35,348 bases of DNA from Bacteroidota bacterium (GCA_016717725.1 JADKFA010000006.1:1-35348); one strand, 5' to 3'. Counted from the first letter of the stretch, positions 16,840 through 27,534 are shown. Program-made: numbers and translations. The notes: generated by a model from the letters alone, not told the origin.

Positions 16840-17847
16840 CTATAGGAACAATGATTTCTCCAAGCTCAACCACTCCAAAGCCGATCCATTTAATAACCTT
16901 TCTTTGATTTTATCATCATACGGCATCGAATCTATGAGTTTCCCAGGTTGTAATTCTCCCAGCGGAAAGGGATAATCAGTTCCTAAAGCAAGTTGATTCG
17001 GTCCCATCAAATTCATGAGGAAGTCGAGCATCAAAGGATCGTGTACCAACGTATCCAAATAAAATTTGTCTAAATACTCTCTGGGGTTGATGTTATTGTC
17101 GACCGCTACTAAGTCGGGACGTACATGAAATCCATGCTCGATACGACCGATGGAAGATGGAAAAGATCCACCTCCATGTGCGAAAGCAACTTTTAGTTTA
17201 GGAAGTCTTTCAAAGATCCCACCGAAGATCATAGAGCAAATGGCAAGCGAAGTTTCTGCAGGCATTCCGACGAGCCAGGGAAGCCAGTATTTACTCATCT
17301 TCTCTTTCGCCATCATATCCCAAGGATGTACAAAGATCGCTGCGCCTAACTCTTGTGCTGCTTCAAACACAGAAAATAATTCAGGTGCATTTAAATTCCA
17401 ATCATTCACGTGTGAACCAATCTGCACTCCACATAATCCCATCTTCATGCATCGTTCTAATTCTTTTATCGCGAGGTCGGGAGCTTGTAAGGGAATTGTT
17501 CCTAAGCCGATAAATCTTTTCGGATAGGCGTGAACGATAGTAGCGATATGATCATTTAAAAACATACTTACTTCTAAAGCATCTGTTGGTTTTGCCCAAT
17601 ATGAAAACATAACAGGAATGGTGCTCAACACTTGTACGTTGATGTGGTGGTGGTCACACTCCTTGATGCGGGTGGTGGGATCCCAACAGTTGTCTTCGAT
17701 CTCACGAAAAAAACGATCGTCGATCATCATCTTCGCGCAACACGGCTTATGATGATCTAAAGAAATAAATCCCCCATACCCAAATTTTTCTTTAAACTTC
17801 GGCAGGTTTTCTGGAATGATATGAGTGTGTATATCTATTTTTAACAT
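16840..17847 (-). CDS. 2-amino-3-carboxymuconate-6-semialdehyde decarboxylase (ACMSD)
   Basis: Amidohydrolase-superfamily metalloenzyme that decarboxylates ACMS to 2-aminomuconate semialdehyde in tryptophan/kynurenine meta-cleavage catabolism. Diagnostic: KIDIHTHIIPENLPKFKEKF with the HxH zinc ligands, GGFISLDHHKPCCAKMM, IKECDHHHINVQVLSTIPVM, GVQIGSHVNDWNLNAPELF, metal-ligand His in IFVHPWDMM, AFAHGGGSFPSSIGRIEHGF and metal-ligand Asp in ALGTDYPFPLGE. Start at ATG 17847 (MLKIDIHTH), since the upstream in-frame codon is a TTG. About 335 residues, full length, intact frame. Partner enzymes are at 27.5 kb (ALDH8-type) and 33.2 kb (HAAO), so the pathway is locally clustered but not one operon. 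It precedes higB only by a gap of about 130 bp. Confidence 0.93.
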   Translation of the reverse strand: MLKIDIHTHIIPENLPKFKEKFGYGGFISLDHHKPCCAKMMIDDRFFREIEDNCWDPTTRIKECDHHHINVQVLSTIPVMFSYWAKPTDALEVSMFLNDHIATIVHAYPKRFIGLGTIPLQAPDLAIKELERCMKMGLCGVQIGSHVNDWNLNAPELFSVFEAAQELGAAIFVHPWDMMAKEKMSKYWLPWLVGMPAETSLAICSMIFGGIFERLPKLKVAFAHGGGSFPSSIGRIEHGFHVRPDLVAVDNNINPREYLDKFYLDTLVHDPLMLDFLMNLMGPNQLALGTDYPFPLGELQPGKLIDSMPYDDKIKERLLNGSALEWLSLEKSLFL

Positions 17848-17897
17848 TGGAATCAATAATGAACGCGTAACTGGATTTTGCGGATTAATTATGATTA

Positions 17898-18296
17898 TTA
17901 TGATTTGTTATGATTCTTATAGGAAGCACTTAAAACTTTGCGCCGTTTTTCAGGAGTTTTACCAAAGTTAAGTAATAATCCTACTTCGATATCTGTTGCT
18001 TTTAAATAATTGATTAATTGAGCGTCATGTTCTGGACAAAGTCCTTCTGCAGCTTTTATTTCAACGATTACCTTATTCTCTACGATTAAGTCTGCAAAAT
18101 ATTGCCCTACTTTATAATCATCATAATAAACGTCGATTGGATGTTCTTTTACTACTTCTAGACCTTCTTTTCTAAGTTCTATCATTAACGATCTGGAATA
18201 TACTTTTTCCAGAAATCCAAACCCAAGAGTATTATAAACCCTATAAAATGCTTTTAGTATTTTTTCAGTAATTTCAGTATGTAAGTAATTAGACAT
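17898..18296 (-). CDS. GxxExxY protein (PD-(D/E)XK-like)
   Basis: 132 residues. Named for the motif GFGFLEKVY near residue 27. The C-terminal half carries DLIVENKVIVEIKAAEGLCP with the D..EIK pattern of PD-(D/E)XK nuclease-like folds, then AQLINYLKATDIEVGLLLNF. Function of the family is not established; genes are widespread, often single and sporadically distributed. Direct and inverted ATTATGATT-like sequence occurs around both ends, on the coding strand at about 18310-18340 and at the C-terminal codons at about 17890-17910. Confidence 0.88.
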   Translation of the reverse strand: MSNYLHTEITEKILKAFYRVYNTLGFGFLEKVYSRSLMIELRKEGLEVVKEHPIDVYYDDYKVGQYFADLIVENKVIVEIKAAEGLCPEHDAQLINYLKATDIEVGLLLNFGKTPEKRRKVLSASYKNHNKS

Positions 18297-18343
18297 GTGT
18301 ATCAGCGTTCATCTTAAAAAATCATAATAAATCTGCGTTCCAT

Positions 18344-18351
18344 CAAAGATA
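18344..18351 (-). promoter_or_regulatory. -7 box TATCTTTG upstream of the GxxExxY gene
   Basis: Perfect TATCTTTG on the minus strand, giving a leader of about 45 nt before the ATG at 18296. It lies between the ALDH7 stop codon (18401) and the gene, so the gene probably has its own start of transcription. No -33 TTTG was seen. Confidence 0.55.
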
Positions 18352-18400
18352 ATATGAGGTCGATAAATTTATTCGGTTATAAACGAATACAAACGTTTGC

Positions 18401-19966
18401 TTAAATATCGAACTGGATGCCTTGTGCCAGTGGTAATTCTTTGGAGTAGTTGATGGTATTGGTTTGTCGTCGCATGTACACTTTCCATGCATCACTTCCC
18501 GATTCACGACCACCGCCCGTGTCTTTCTCTCCACCAAACGCACCACCAATTTCTGCTCCCGATGTACCAATGTTTACATTCGCTATTCCGCAATCTGATC
18601 CTTCATGCGACAAGAACGCTTCCGCCTCTTGTAAATCTCTTGTGAAGATAGACGATGATAATCCTTGTGGTACATCATTTTGTTGCGCGATGGCTTCTTC
18701 CATCGTTGCATATTTCATCAAGTATAAAATGGGAGCAAAGGTTTCTTCCTGCACAATGTGATAGTGATTTTCTGCTTCAATGATACAGGGAACTACATAA
18801 TTTCCGCTCTCAAATCCATCTCCACTTAACACTTCACCGCCAAATAAAACTTTGCCACCTTCTTTGCGTGCTGCCTCAATGGCATTCGTAAAATCTTTTA
18901 CCGCACCATTGTCAATGAGCGGACCTACTAAAGTTTTACTATCTAACGGGTGGCCTATACGAATATGTTCGTAAGCCGCTTTCACCTTTTGTGTAAATTG
19001 ATCGTATATGCTTTCGTGTATGATGAGTCGGCGGGTGCTGGTGCATCGTTGACCTGCAGTACCCACGGCTCCAAAAACAACTGCACGTAATGCTAAATCG
19101 AAATCTGCTTTTTCAGAGATGATGATGGCATTATTTCCACCTAATTCGAGTAACGAACGCCCTAAACGTTCCCCAACAATTTTTCCTGCTCTGCGTCCAA
19201 CTCGAGTTGAACCCGTTACTGAAATTAAAGGAACACGTTTGTCAGCTAAGAAATTATCACCTACATGTTTTGAGGAAGCGATGATTAAATTTAAGACTCC
19301 TTCAGGAACATTATTCGCAGCTAAAACTTTTTGAATAATTTTATGCGTTGCTACCGCACACAATGGAACTTTTGAACTTGGTTTCCATACCACAACATCT
19401 CCACAAACCATGGCTAACATGGCATTCCAAGCCCAAACGGCAACTGGAAAATTAAAAGCAGAAATTACACCGATCGTTCCGAGTGGATGATATTGTTCGT
19501 ACATGCGATGACGTGAGCGCTCACTATGCATGGTTAATCCATATAACTGACGTGACAATCCCACTGCAAAATCGCAGATGTCAATCATCTCTTGTACTTC
19601 ACCTAATCCTTCTTGGTAAATCTTTCCCATTTCAAAGGAAACCAATCGACCCAAAGGCTCTTTATATTCACGCAAAGCATCACCCATTTGTCGAACAATT
19701 TCTCCACGTTTCGGTGCAGGAATCATTCTCCATGTAGCAAATGCTTCTTGAGATGTTTTTATAATATGTTCGTAATCGTCAGTTGTAGCCTGTTGTACAG
19801 AAGCAATGAGTTGCCCATCTGCAGGAGAAAAAGATTCGATAACCTCGCCACTCGTTTTAATCCATTTTGTGCCCGTGCTAGCACCATAATTCATTTTGTC
19901 AATGCCTAATGCTTTTAACATTTCTTCGACTTTAAAGTCGTTGGCCGCAATCGTTTCGTTTTTCAT
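18401..19966 (-). CDS. ALDH7-type aldehyde dehydrogenase (L-piperidine-6-carboxylate / aminoadipate-semialdehyde type)
   Basis: About 521 residues, NAD-dependent. Landmarks: AFNFPVAVWAWNAMLAMVCG with WKPSSKVPL, VTGSTRVGRRAGKIV, general base Glu in LLELGGNNAIII, and nucleophile in GTAGQRCTSTRRLIIHESIY, which is characteristic of ALDH7. ETFAPILYLM and GGAFGGEKDTGGGRESGSDA close the protein. ALDH7 enzymes oxidise alpha-aminoadipate semialdehyde or its cyclic form in lysine catabolism, among other aldehydes. ATG at 19966 (MKNETIAAND) is chosen; the in-frame upstream TTG (19990) overlaps the -7 box and cannot be translated from that promoter. The frame is intact. Confidence 0.9.
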   Translation of the reverse strand: MKNETIAANDFKVEEMLKALGIDKMNYGASTGTKWIKTSGEVIESFSPADGQLIASVQQATTDDYEHIIKTSQEAFATWRMIPAPKRGEIVRQMGDALREYKEPLGRLVSFEMGKIYQEGLGEVQEMIDICDFAVGLSRQLYGLTMHSERSRHRMYEQYHPLGTIGVISAFNFPVAVWAWNAMLAMVCGDVVVWKPSSKVPLCAVATHKIIQKVLAANNVPEGVLNLIIASSKHVGDNFLADKRVPLISVTGSTRVGRRAGKIVGERLGRSLLELGGNNAIIISEKADFDLALRAVVFGAVGTAGQRCTSTRRLIIHESIYDQFTQKVKAAYEHIRIGHPLDSKTLVGPLIDNGAVKDFTNAIEAARKEGGKVLFGGEVLSGDGFESGNYVVPCIIEAENHYHIVQEETFAPILYLMKYATMEEAIAQQNDVPQGLSSSIFTRDLQEAEAFLSHEGSDCGIANVNIGTSGAEIGGAFGGEKDTGGGRESGSDAWKVYMRRQTNTINYSKELPLAQGIQFDI

Positions 19967-19987
19967 ATGATTCTCAATTTGAGAGTG

Positions 19988-19995
19988 CAAAGATA
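19988..19995 (-). promoter_or_regulatory. -7 box TATCTTTG upstream of the ALDH7-type gene
   Basis: TATCTTTG on the minus strand, 21 nt before the chosen ATG. It shows that the upstream TTG read as a possible start is part of the promoter. Confidence 0.6.
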
Positions 19996-20214
19996 CGAAG
20001 AATGAGACGGGGTTTACTAATTGCGATAGGAGTTTAATAGAATTGTCTAGATCTTAATTTATTGATAGACAGATGAATTCTTTGTAAATTTGAATAAAGG
20101 CTTCAATCTTGAAAAGCATAAAATTAAATATTAATGGTAAATTTTTGAGGATGTTTTTATGTTTAAAGGAGTAGAATAAAAATGTTGATGAAAATAGGTT
20201 GAATTTAATTTTAT

Positions 20215-21743
20215 TTATTCACCGTGATGAACACTGCGAATAACATTCACTTTCAGTTTGCGTTTGTAATCTTCTTGTAACCATTTTACATAGCTCTCAG
20301 AAGTTTTGCTCAAACATCTTGTAAAGCAACGAATGCGATATTCTATTTCTTCTTGTAACAAATCAGATAATGCTAAGGCTCCATCTACATCCTTACTGTT
20401 TTCGACACACATGCGCACATGTTGAAGTAAGGATTTCTCAACGACAATACGAGGACGTTGGTTGGTATTGATGGCTTGTCGATGTTCGTATTCAATGTCC
20501 ATGGTAATGTCTTCCGATTTGCGAAAATGTTCTCGTAATTCTTCCGGCATAATGTATTTGTAATTCCTTTCAATGAGTTCATCATTCGGAATACTTTCCA
20601 AATACATTTCTGGATTTTGGAAAATGGAATTCCAGTCGACAGGCTCATCCCATAAACCAAAACGATTTAAATTATTTCCTAAATCAACCACCATAAAATC
20701 ACTTTTATTAGGCAACACGCGAGAGCCACGACCAATCATCTGAAAATATAAAGTGAGCGATTTTGTTGCACGATTTAAAATGATACACTCCACTGTGGGT
20801 TCATCAAAACCTGTTGTTAGGATACTCACCGACGTTAGTATGGCATCCGGTTTTTCTTTGAACCATTGTAATATCTCTCTTCTTTCCTTCGTAGAGTGTG
20901 TATGATCAAGATGTTTAATTTCATATCCAGCCTCCTGAAATGTGGCATAAACATATTGTGAAGTTGCAATTCCATTATTAAAAATCAATGTTTTTTGCCC
21001 ACGCATTTTTCTCGATACGCACTTAATAATTTATCTTGCATCGCATGATTATTATAAAGTCGTTCAGATGAACTAACGGTATAATCCCCACTGCGTCCTA
21101 CTTTCAGCGAATTTAATCCAACGTGATAATGATAAGTAGTAGCCTTTGCTAAAAATCCTGAGCCAATCAATTTTGAAATGGATTCACCAACGATGAGTTC
21201 ATCGTAATTATCTTTCATGCGAATATTTACATTCGAACTTAGCGGAGTTGCTGTTACACCGAGGACTACACCCTTCTCGTAAAATCGAAATAGTTTTCCG
21301 AATGAATTATAATGCGCTTCATCGACAATCATCAATCCAATAGAATCTAAGTTCAAAATTTTATCTCGCAATCGATTGTTAAGTGTTTCCACCATTGACA
21401 CGTAGCACATATAATCATTCGGCACCGGCAACTCTTTCACCGCGCTGTTGATGACCATATTATTTACGCCAAATTCTTGTAGCATCTTCGCCGTTTGTGC
21501 ACAAAGTTCAAGTCTGTGAGTGAGGATTAGAACTTTTTTCCCTGTTGCCTCAATATAACGTCGAGCTATCTCCGAAAAGATAACTGTTTTACCTCCGCCT
21601 GTTGGGAGTTGATACAACAAATTGTATCGAACCGGATGATCTTTCAGTCGAAATAAAATATCTTCAATGGCTTTATGCTGATAATCATAAAGCTGTTTGC
21701 CAATCAACTGCTCCTGTACTTCAATACTGCTATCTGTCTTCAT
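20215..21743 (-). CDS. Superfamily II DEAD/DEAH-box helicase, one frameshift
   Basis: About 510 residues, the SSL2/type III-like helicase core. Walker A NLLYQLPTGGGKTVIF, motif Ia LILTHRLELCAQT, motif II VDEAH in LMIVDEAHYNSF, motif III GVTATPLSS, motif V TTGFDEPTVECIILNRATKS and motif VI FQMIGRGSRVLPNK. The frame breaks near 21000, between YREKC and MRGQKTLIFNNGIATS, and the two halves fit together without loss of motifs. The C-terminal tail (from about FGLWDEPVDW) is unassigned and helical. Start ATG 21743 (MKTDSSIEV); the TTG upstream coincides with the -7 box. It lies divergent from the PKD gene. No nuclease, methylase or other defence gene was seen beside it, so it may be a housekeeping or stress helicase. 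Confidence 0.88.
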
Positions 21744-21761
21744 TCGGTTATTTGGAATTCG

Positions 21762-21769
21762 CAAAGATA
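21762..21769 (-). promoter_or_regulatory. -7 box TATCTTTG upstream of the helicase
   Basis: Perfect TATCTTTG, 18 nt before the ATG at 21743, and TTG at 21764 inside it would be the start of the longest reading frame. From 21770 to 22039 I see only AT-rich sequence, with no clear promoter for the opposite gene. Confidence 0.6.
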
Positions 21770-22039
21770 GGTAGGATGAAGGGATATAATAAACTATATA
21801 TGTTGATTGTTTGAAATAGGATTAATCGATTTTATTGTTTTGAAGATGTAATTTTTTTTGACTTTTATCATTTAAAATTTGATTTTTAAGATTTGGTGTT
21901 TTAAGCATTTTGGCCCCTTTTTAACAATATTTCACCAAATTCACCTTCAAATTGTTCTTTTACCCGTTGAGAGGTCATTTATTCTCTTTGAAATGTATTA
22001 CCTTTATTTCCCCAATAATTTTTTAAATTTTTACGTAGA

Positions 22040-25000
22040 ATGTTGTCAGTGAAAAATTTATTTCAGTTATTGCTATTGCTTTATTTTTTGCAGAGTATAA
22101 TGCAAGAGCACAATTGAGCAGTTGCTCCAATGCCGATTTTGAGCTGAATAGCTTTGCAAATTGGACAGGGACTACCGGTTCTTGTTGTCCAATAAATTCT
22201 ATTACCCCTGGAATTGTCCCTGGCCGGCATACCATCATGACAGGTCCCGGCACTGATCCTAATACAAATGGAGCGATAACTGTAGTTGCTCCAGGAGGAA
22301 ATTTTCTGCTCGCTTAGGTAATGATGATACGGTGGAGAAGCAGAACAATTAAGTTATCAAATAGCAGTTGATGCATCGAATGCATTGTTTATTTATCGTT
22401 ATGCTGTTGTGTTGGAAGATCCAAGTCATACTGTAGCAGAACAACCTCGTTTTGAAATAAGAGTGTATGATCAAAATGGATTAGCTGTAGGATGTGGTTC
22501 GTATAATGTAGTGGCCTCAGCTGGAATTCCTGGATTCGTTTCGATTGTGAATTCTCAGGCAGTACCGTGCATTATAAAGATTGGACCACAGTTGGAATTG
22601 ATTTGTCGCCATACATCGGACAAATGTAACCATCGAATTTTCTACCGGTGATTGCGCTATGGTGGACATTTTGGTTACGCATATGTGGATTGTTATTGTA
22701 GTCCACTTATTATTTTGAGTGATCTATGTGCAGGAGCTAATTCTACCATATTAACTGCTCCTATTGGTTTTGAATCTTACAGTTGGAGTACCGGTGAAAC
22801 GACACAGTCAATAGCAATAAATAATGTGGTAATTGGAACACAATATCAATGCACCATGACTTCTGTTACTGGATGTACAATTACTTTAACTACGATTATA
22901 ACGCCAACTATTTTAGCTCCGCACTTTGGTCAAATTACAAATTGTCAAAATCAAACGCAGTTTAAAGATTCATCATCAGTCACAGTAGGAACACCCATCA
23001 ACGTATGGAAATGGGATTTTGGAGATGGGCAAACTTCCAATTTGCAACATCCTTCTCACAGTTATGCAGCTCCCGGAAATTATAATGTTTCATTAATTGT
23101 AACGAATATGGGAGGATGTGCCGATACGGTGGAATATGTCATTACTACTATTCCGATTCCTCAAGTTAATTTTAATTCTCCTCCCGTTTGTCCGAATGAT
23201 GTTTCAAGTTTTTGGATGCAAGTGGAAGTTCCAATGGATAATGAAATTTGGAATTGGAATTTTGGAGATGGTGCAACAGATACCATTCAAAATCCTTTGC
23301 ATACCTATAATTTGCCAGGAACGTATCCCGTAACTTTAATAGTTACTGATTCATTAGGATGTAAGGATACACTCATTCAAAATATTTCTACATTACCTGG
23401 CCCCGTAAGTGATTTTAGTTATCTCTCCGCTTGTGTAAGTAGTCAAATTAATTTTACAGATATTTTGTCTGTTGCTGGAACTGTAATTGCAGATTGGGAG
23501 TGGAACTTCGGTGATGCGAGTCCGTTAGTAACCGGAATTTCAAATCCCAATCATTTTTATCCAGGTCCTGGGACGTATAATACTTCACTTGTCGTTACTA
23601 CTGTTAATGGATGTAAGGATACAATTGTTAAGCCAGTAGATGTACAGTCTGTTCCAGCGGCTTCTTTTACAAATTCTATTGTTTGTGCAAATCAATTCAC
23701 TCAGTTTACAGATGCTTCTGTTACCAATGTTGGAATAATTACTGCTTGGCAATGGAGTTTTGGTGATGGAAGTCAAGTCGCGCTCACACAAAATCCAATT
23801 CATGCATTTCCTCCCGGTAATTATAATGTTCAATTAATAGTAACAGGTTCTAACGGTTGTACCGATACCTATATCTCAAAATGTAAATGTTTTGGCAGGA
23901 CCAACTGCAAACTTTAGTTCTACTCCTGTTTGTCCGGGTAGTTCTTCCACTTTTAGTGATTTATCATTGAGTGGGGCTGGAATCATTAATTCATGGGAAT
24001 GGAATTTTGGAGATGGATCTCCACTAACCAATGTAGTGCAATCCACAACATATTTTTACTGATGCAGGGACGTATGATGTTTCTTTAGTTGTTGCAAGTA
24101 CTAACGGTTGCGCAGATACGACAACTATTCCAATTGCTACAAGTCCAATCCCAAATGCTGGTTATTTTATTCCTACAGGATGTGTGATGCTCCTTTTTTT
24201 TTCCTAATTTAAGTAATATACCAGTAGGAGCATATCCTCTTATGAATGGAATTTTGGATGATGGCTCACCTGTGCTTATTCAATCAAGTCCAACCCATGT
24301 TTATTCACTTGGAGGATCTTATTTTGTTACCTTGGTTGCTATAAGTAATTTGGGTTGTAGAGATTCTATTGTGCATGAAGTGATCGTGTTGGATCTGCCT
24401 CAAGCTGATTTTACAGTGAGCGATATTTGTTTGGTGATACTGCCAGTTTTACAGATGTTAGTTTAAATAATCAAGGAAGCATTTTGGATTGGCAATGGAC
24501 TTTGGAGATGGATCACCCGTTTTGTTTGGAGTTCCCAAACAAGTCATACTTATCCTTCTGTTGGCACTTATTCGGCTAGTTTAGTTGTCATGAATACTGC
24601 AGGTTGTTTTGATACGATTCAAAAACCGGTTCTTGTGAAGGAATTGCCTATTCCATCTTTTAGTACAAGGGTCCTTATTGTGTCGGTTCTTATTTTTCAT
24701 TAACAAATACCTCTACATTAAATGGTGGAGCTATTCCAAAGTCAGCAGTGGACAAATTCAATTTTTGGAATGTATACCAGCCAGAGTCCACAAGTTATTT
24801 TTGCACAAGCCGGGAATTCAAATAATTAATTTAATTGTTACCGGAACAAATGGATGTGTAGATTCAACAACTGGAAATGTTATTAGTTCATAGTTTGCCA
24901 ACTGCTAATATGACTTTGCAAAATGTTTGTGAACTGATAATTCCCTTTTCTTAGATCAGAGTGTTTCATTCATCACCCATCACTACTTGGATATGGACTT

Positions 25001-26410
25001 TTGGAGATGGAGATTCTTCTTCATTGCAACACCCTCAACATGTTTATTCAAATGATGGAACGTATCAAGTAATGCATCAAGTAGTAGATGCGAATGGATG
25101 TAAGAAAGATACAACGTTAAACATTATTATTTTTCCTAAACCATTTCCTCAATTTACTACTTCCTATGAATGTGTGGGCACCGCTTTTTCATTTCTAAAT
25201 ACTTCTACTATACCCAATGGATATTCAATTGTAAATTCATTTTGGAATTTCGGAGATGGATCACCGTTAGATACGAATTATCATCCCAGTCATATCTTTC
25301 AAACTGCGGGAAATTATTTGATAACTTACATCGCGGAAAGTGATAGAGGTTGTAGAGATACCATTTTGGATTCCATTGACTGTTTATCCATTGCCAAATG
25401 TTGCTTTCTCTTCCGATACCGTTTGCGAAGGAAATTTAACTTCTTTGAACAATACTTCCACTATTGTAAATGGAAGTATTGTCGGTTATGATTGGAATTT
25501 TGGTGATCAAACTACTTCAACGCAAACGATCCTCAGCATATTTACCCATCAGGCGGAATTCATCTCTACGACATTGGTAGCTACTAGCGATCGGGGTTGT
25601 ATTGATTCTCTCACTCTGCCCGTAAGAGCATGGTGGCTACCACAACCCTTGTTACAAGCTGATGTTGTAGAAGGTTGTGAACCACTTCCAGTTTCATTTG
25701 TGGATTTATCAACTTCTCAAGATGGATCTGTTGTTGAATTGGAATTGGGATTTGGGAAATGGTGATACAAGCTCTTTGCAACATCCGGGAACCTTATATG
25801 AGAAGATGGATTGTATGATGTTCATCTGAATGTAGTTTCTTCATATGGATGCATCAATGATACAATGTATTCATAATATATTTTGGTACATCCCTTACCG
25901 ATCGCTCATTTAGTTATGATCCCAGTGAACCAAGTGTTTTTGTTCCTTTAGTTTATTTCTATGATCAAAGTGTTTGGCTACCGTTTGGCATTGGAATTTT
26001 GGCGATACCACCTTTTCGTCTGAGCAAGATCCAACGCATAAATATAAGAACCCAGGGATCTATACTGTTCAGTTAATTGTTGAAAGTGAATTTGGATGTT
26101 TAGATACTGCGTGGGATGTGATCGATATTAAAAGGATTATGCCATCTGGATTCCGAGTGCATTTTTCCTAATGGTGATGGTTATAATGAGACATTTACTG
26201 GTAAAGGATTTGGTTTTAGTCATTTCACCATGCAGATATTTAATCGTTGGGGCGCACTTATTTTTACAAGTAATGAGGTAATTAAAGGGATGGGATGGAA
26301 TGTATCAAGGGGAAGAAGCACAACAAGATGTGTACCTGTACAAAGTAGATATTAAAGATGATTTAGGAAATCCGCATACTTACACCGGTCGTGTTTCTAT
26401 TGTACGCTAA
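22040..26410 (+). CDS. Giant PKD-repeat surface protein with T9SS type B (gliding-type) sorting domain, heavily frameshifted
   Basis: About 1450 residues after repair. Signal-like start MLSVKNLFQLLLLLYFL, then a non-repetitive domain with CSNADFELNSFANWTG and PCIIK..GIDLSPYIGQ. A series of PKD domains follows with the core W-x-W-x-FGDG (about 22,995-26,000): for instance VWKWDFGDGQTSNLQHPSH, IWNWNFGDGATDTIQNP, AWQWSFGDGSQV, WIWTFGDGDSSS, VWHWNFGDTTFSSEQD. The repeat cores recur about every 248 bp (82-83 residues), roughly thirteen copies; one near 24.74 kb is degenerate. A C-terminal type B domain, FFPNGDGYNETFTGKGFG, FNRWGALIF and GEEAQQDVYLYKV, ends at 26410. Frame changes occur about once per 150-300 bp but the domain order stays continuous, so consensus error is the simplest reading. 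A role in adhesion or gliding-linked surface structure is the usual expectation. Confidence 0.88.
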
Positions 26411-26423
26411 AGCAATTTTCAAT

Positions 26424-27386
26424 TTAAAAAAGTTGTATCGACCAGCGATACTGATAATTTTCACCGGCATCTAAACCTTGTATTCCTTCTTTCTCAGCAA
26501 TTTTTCCGGTTGCTTGAACTCCATCCGCAATTCCTTGCCAAGGTTCAATGCATAAAAAGTCAGCACCCTTTGCAGCCCACAATCCAAGAAATGGACATTG
26601 GTTTACAGTTACCTTAATCCGTGTTGATGTTTGTTAGAATGCAAATGAATTTTATTGGAATTAATTTTTTAAAAACTAAAGCATCATTTGAGAAAAGTTC
26701 TTTTGTAAGATGGATTTTGTTGGAATTAAAAATGGAGTAGGAGCAGTCAATCAATCCCTCTTTTAAAGGCCAACGTCCCGAATGTTCTTCTTTATCAAAT
26801 TCTAAATAATAGTCTTCATAACTATCTCTGAGATCTCAAGAGGAACTCGAAATGCAGGATGTGCACCCACCGAAAAATACATTTTTTCGGGTCCAGTATT
26901 TGTCACTGAATAGGTAATGATTATTTCAGATTCTATTAATTGATATTGAATATCGAAATGAAAGGTGAATGGATAATTTTTTCGGGTATTTCATCGTCCG
27001 ATAAGCGAAAAATAATTTGATCATCTTTTTGTTCCAAAAGCGAAAACATTTTTTCTCTAGCAAATCCATGTCGAGGTAAAGAGTATTCTTTTTCCTGATG
27101 GGTGTATCGGTGTTCTTTCAACTGTCCAACAATAGGAAATAAAACAGGGGAATGTTTTGGCCACGCGTCTCCGCCTGCCATAAATATTGCAACCGATGTT
27201 GCTTATGATACAAGCTGCAAAGCTCTGCACCTAACGGCAACACCGCAATTTTTACTTTTCGTTCTCTAAAAAACTTTTTTACTTTCCATTGCTAAGTAAC
27301 TTATGGTTTCAACTAAATTTTCTGATTGGCCCTGATCTATTAAGATGCAGCGTTACGTTATTTTTTAAGATTGATTGTTTTAGCAT
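26424..27386 (-). CDS. Aldose 1-epimerase family protein, frameshifted
   Basis: Galactose mutarotase-like fold. Recognisable pieces: GAELCSLYHKQHRLQYLW near 27220, GDAWPKHSPVLFPIVGQLKE, SLPRHGFARE, then YSVTNTGPEKMYFSVGAHPA near 26,890 and KGADFLCIEPWQGIADG near 26,560, ending YQYRWSIQLF at 26424. The conserved His of RHGFA and of GAHPA and the Glu of IEPWQG correspond to active-site residues of the family. The frame changes at least four times. The start is uncertain: ATG 27386 follows the promoter at 27394, but an ATG at 27289 (MESKKVF) sits nearer the expected N-terminus. Probably interconverts anomers of a hexose; exact substrate unknown. Confidence 0.8.
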
Positions 27387-27393
27387 ATAGTTA

Positions 27394-27401
27394 CAAAAGT
27401 A
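27394..27401 (-). promoter_or_regulatory. -7 box TACTTTTG upstream of the epimerase-like gene
   Basis: Minus-strand TACTTTTG fits TAnnTTTG, 7 nt before the ATG at 27386. Either the transcript has almost no leader, or translation starts at a downstream ATG such as 27289. Confidence 0.45.
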
Positions 27402-27509
27402 GCACTTGGATGACACAGAACTACCGTAGCAAGCGATGTTCATTACGATTAGCGCGATTTAATTCGCAAATCTGATTATTCGTGAATTAGCGAATTCGCA
27501 TTATTCGTG

Positions 27510-27527
27510 TCCCGATAGCTATTAGGA
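27510..27527. repeat. Degenerate TCCCGATAGCTATCGGGA palindrome
   Basis: TCCCGATAGCTATTAGGA-like copy, 7 bp beyond the stop codon of the minus-strand dehydrogenase at 27535, preceded by GAATTAGCGAATTCGC-type alternation at 27484-27500. Confidence 0.6.
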
Positions 27528-27534
27528 TCGTAAC

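Noticed and set aside
16000..21769. A possible anti-phage defence island (toxin-antitoxin, GxxExxY, helicase)
   Set aside because: Metabolic genes (ACMSD, ALDH7) lie between them, there is no nuclease, methylase, reverse transcriptase or integrase, and each gene has its own promoter.
22995..26010. Repeated blocks with regular spacing that could suggest a CRISPR-like or minisatellite array
   Set aside because: The 248-bp period encodes PKD domains (WxWxFGDG) in the coding frame and no cas gene is present.
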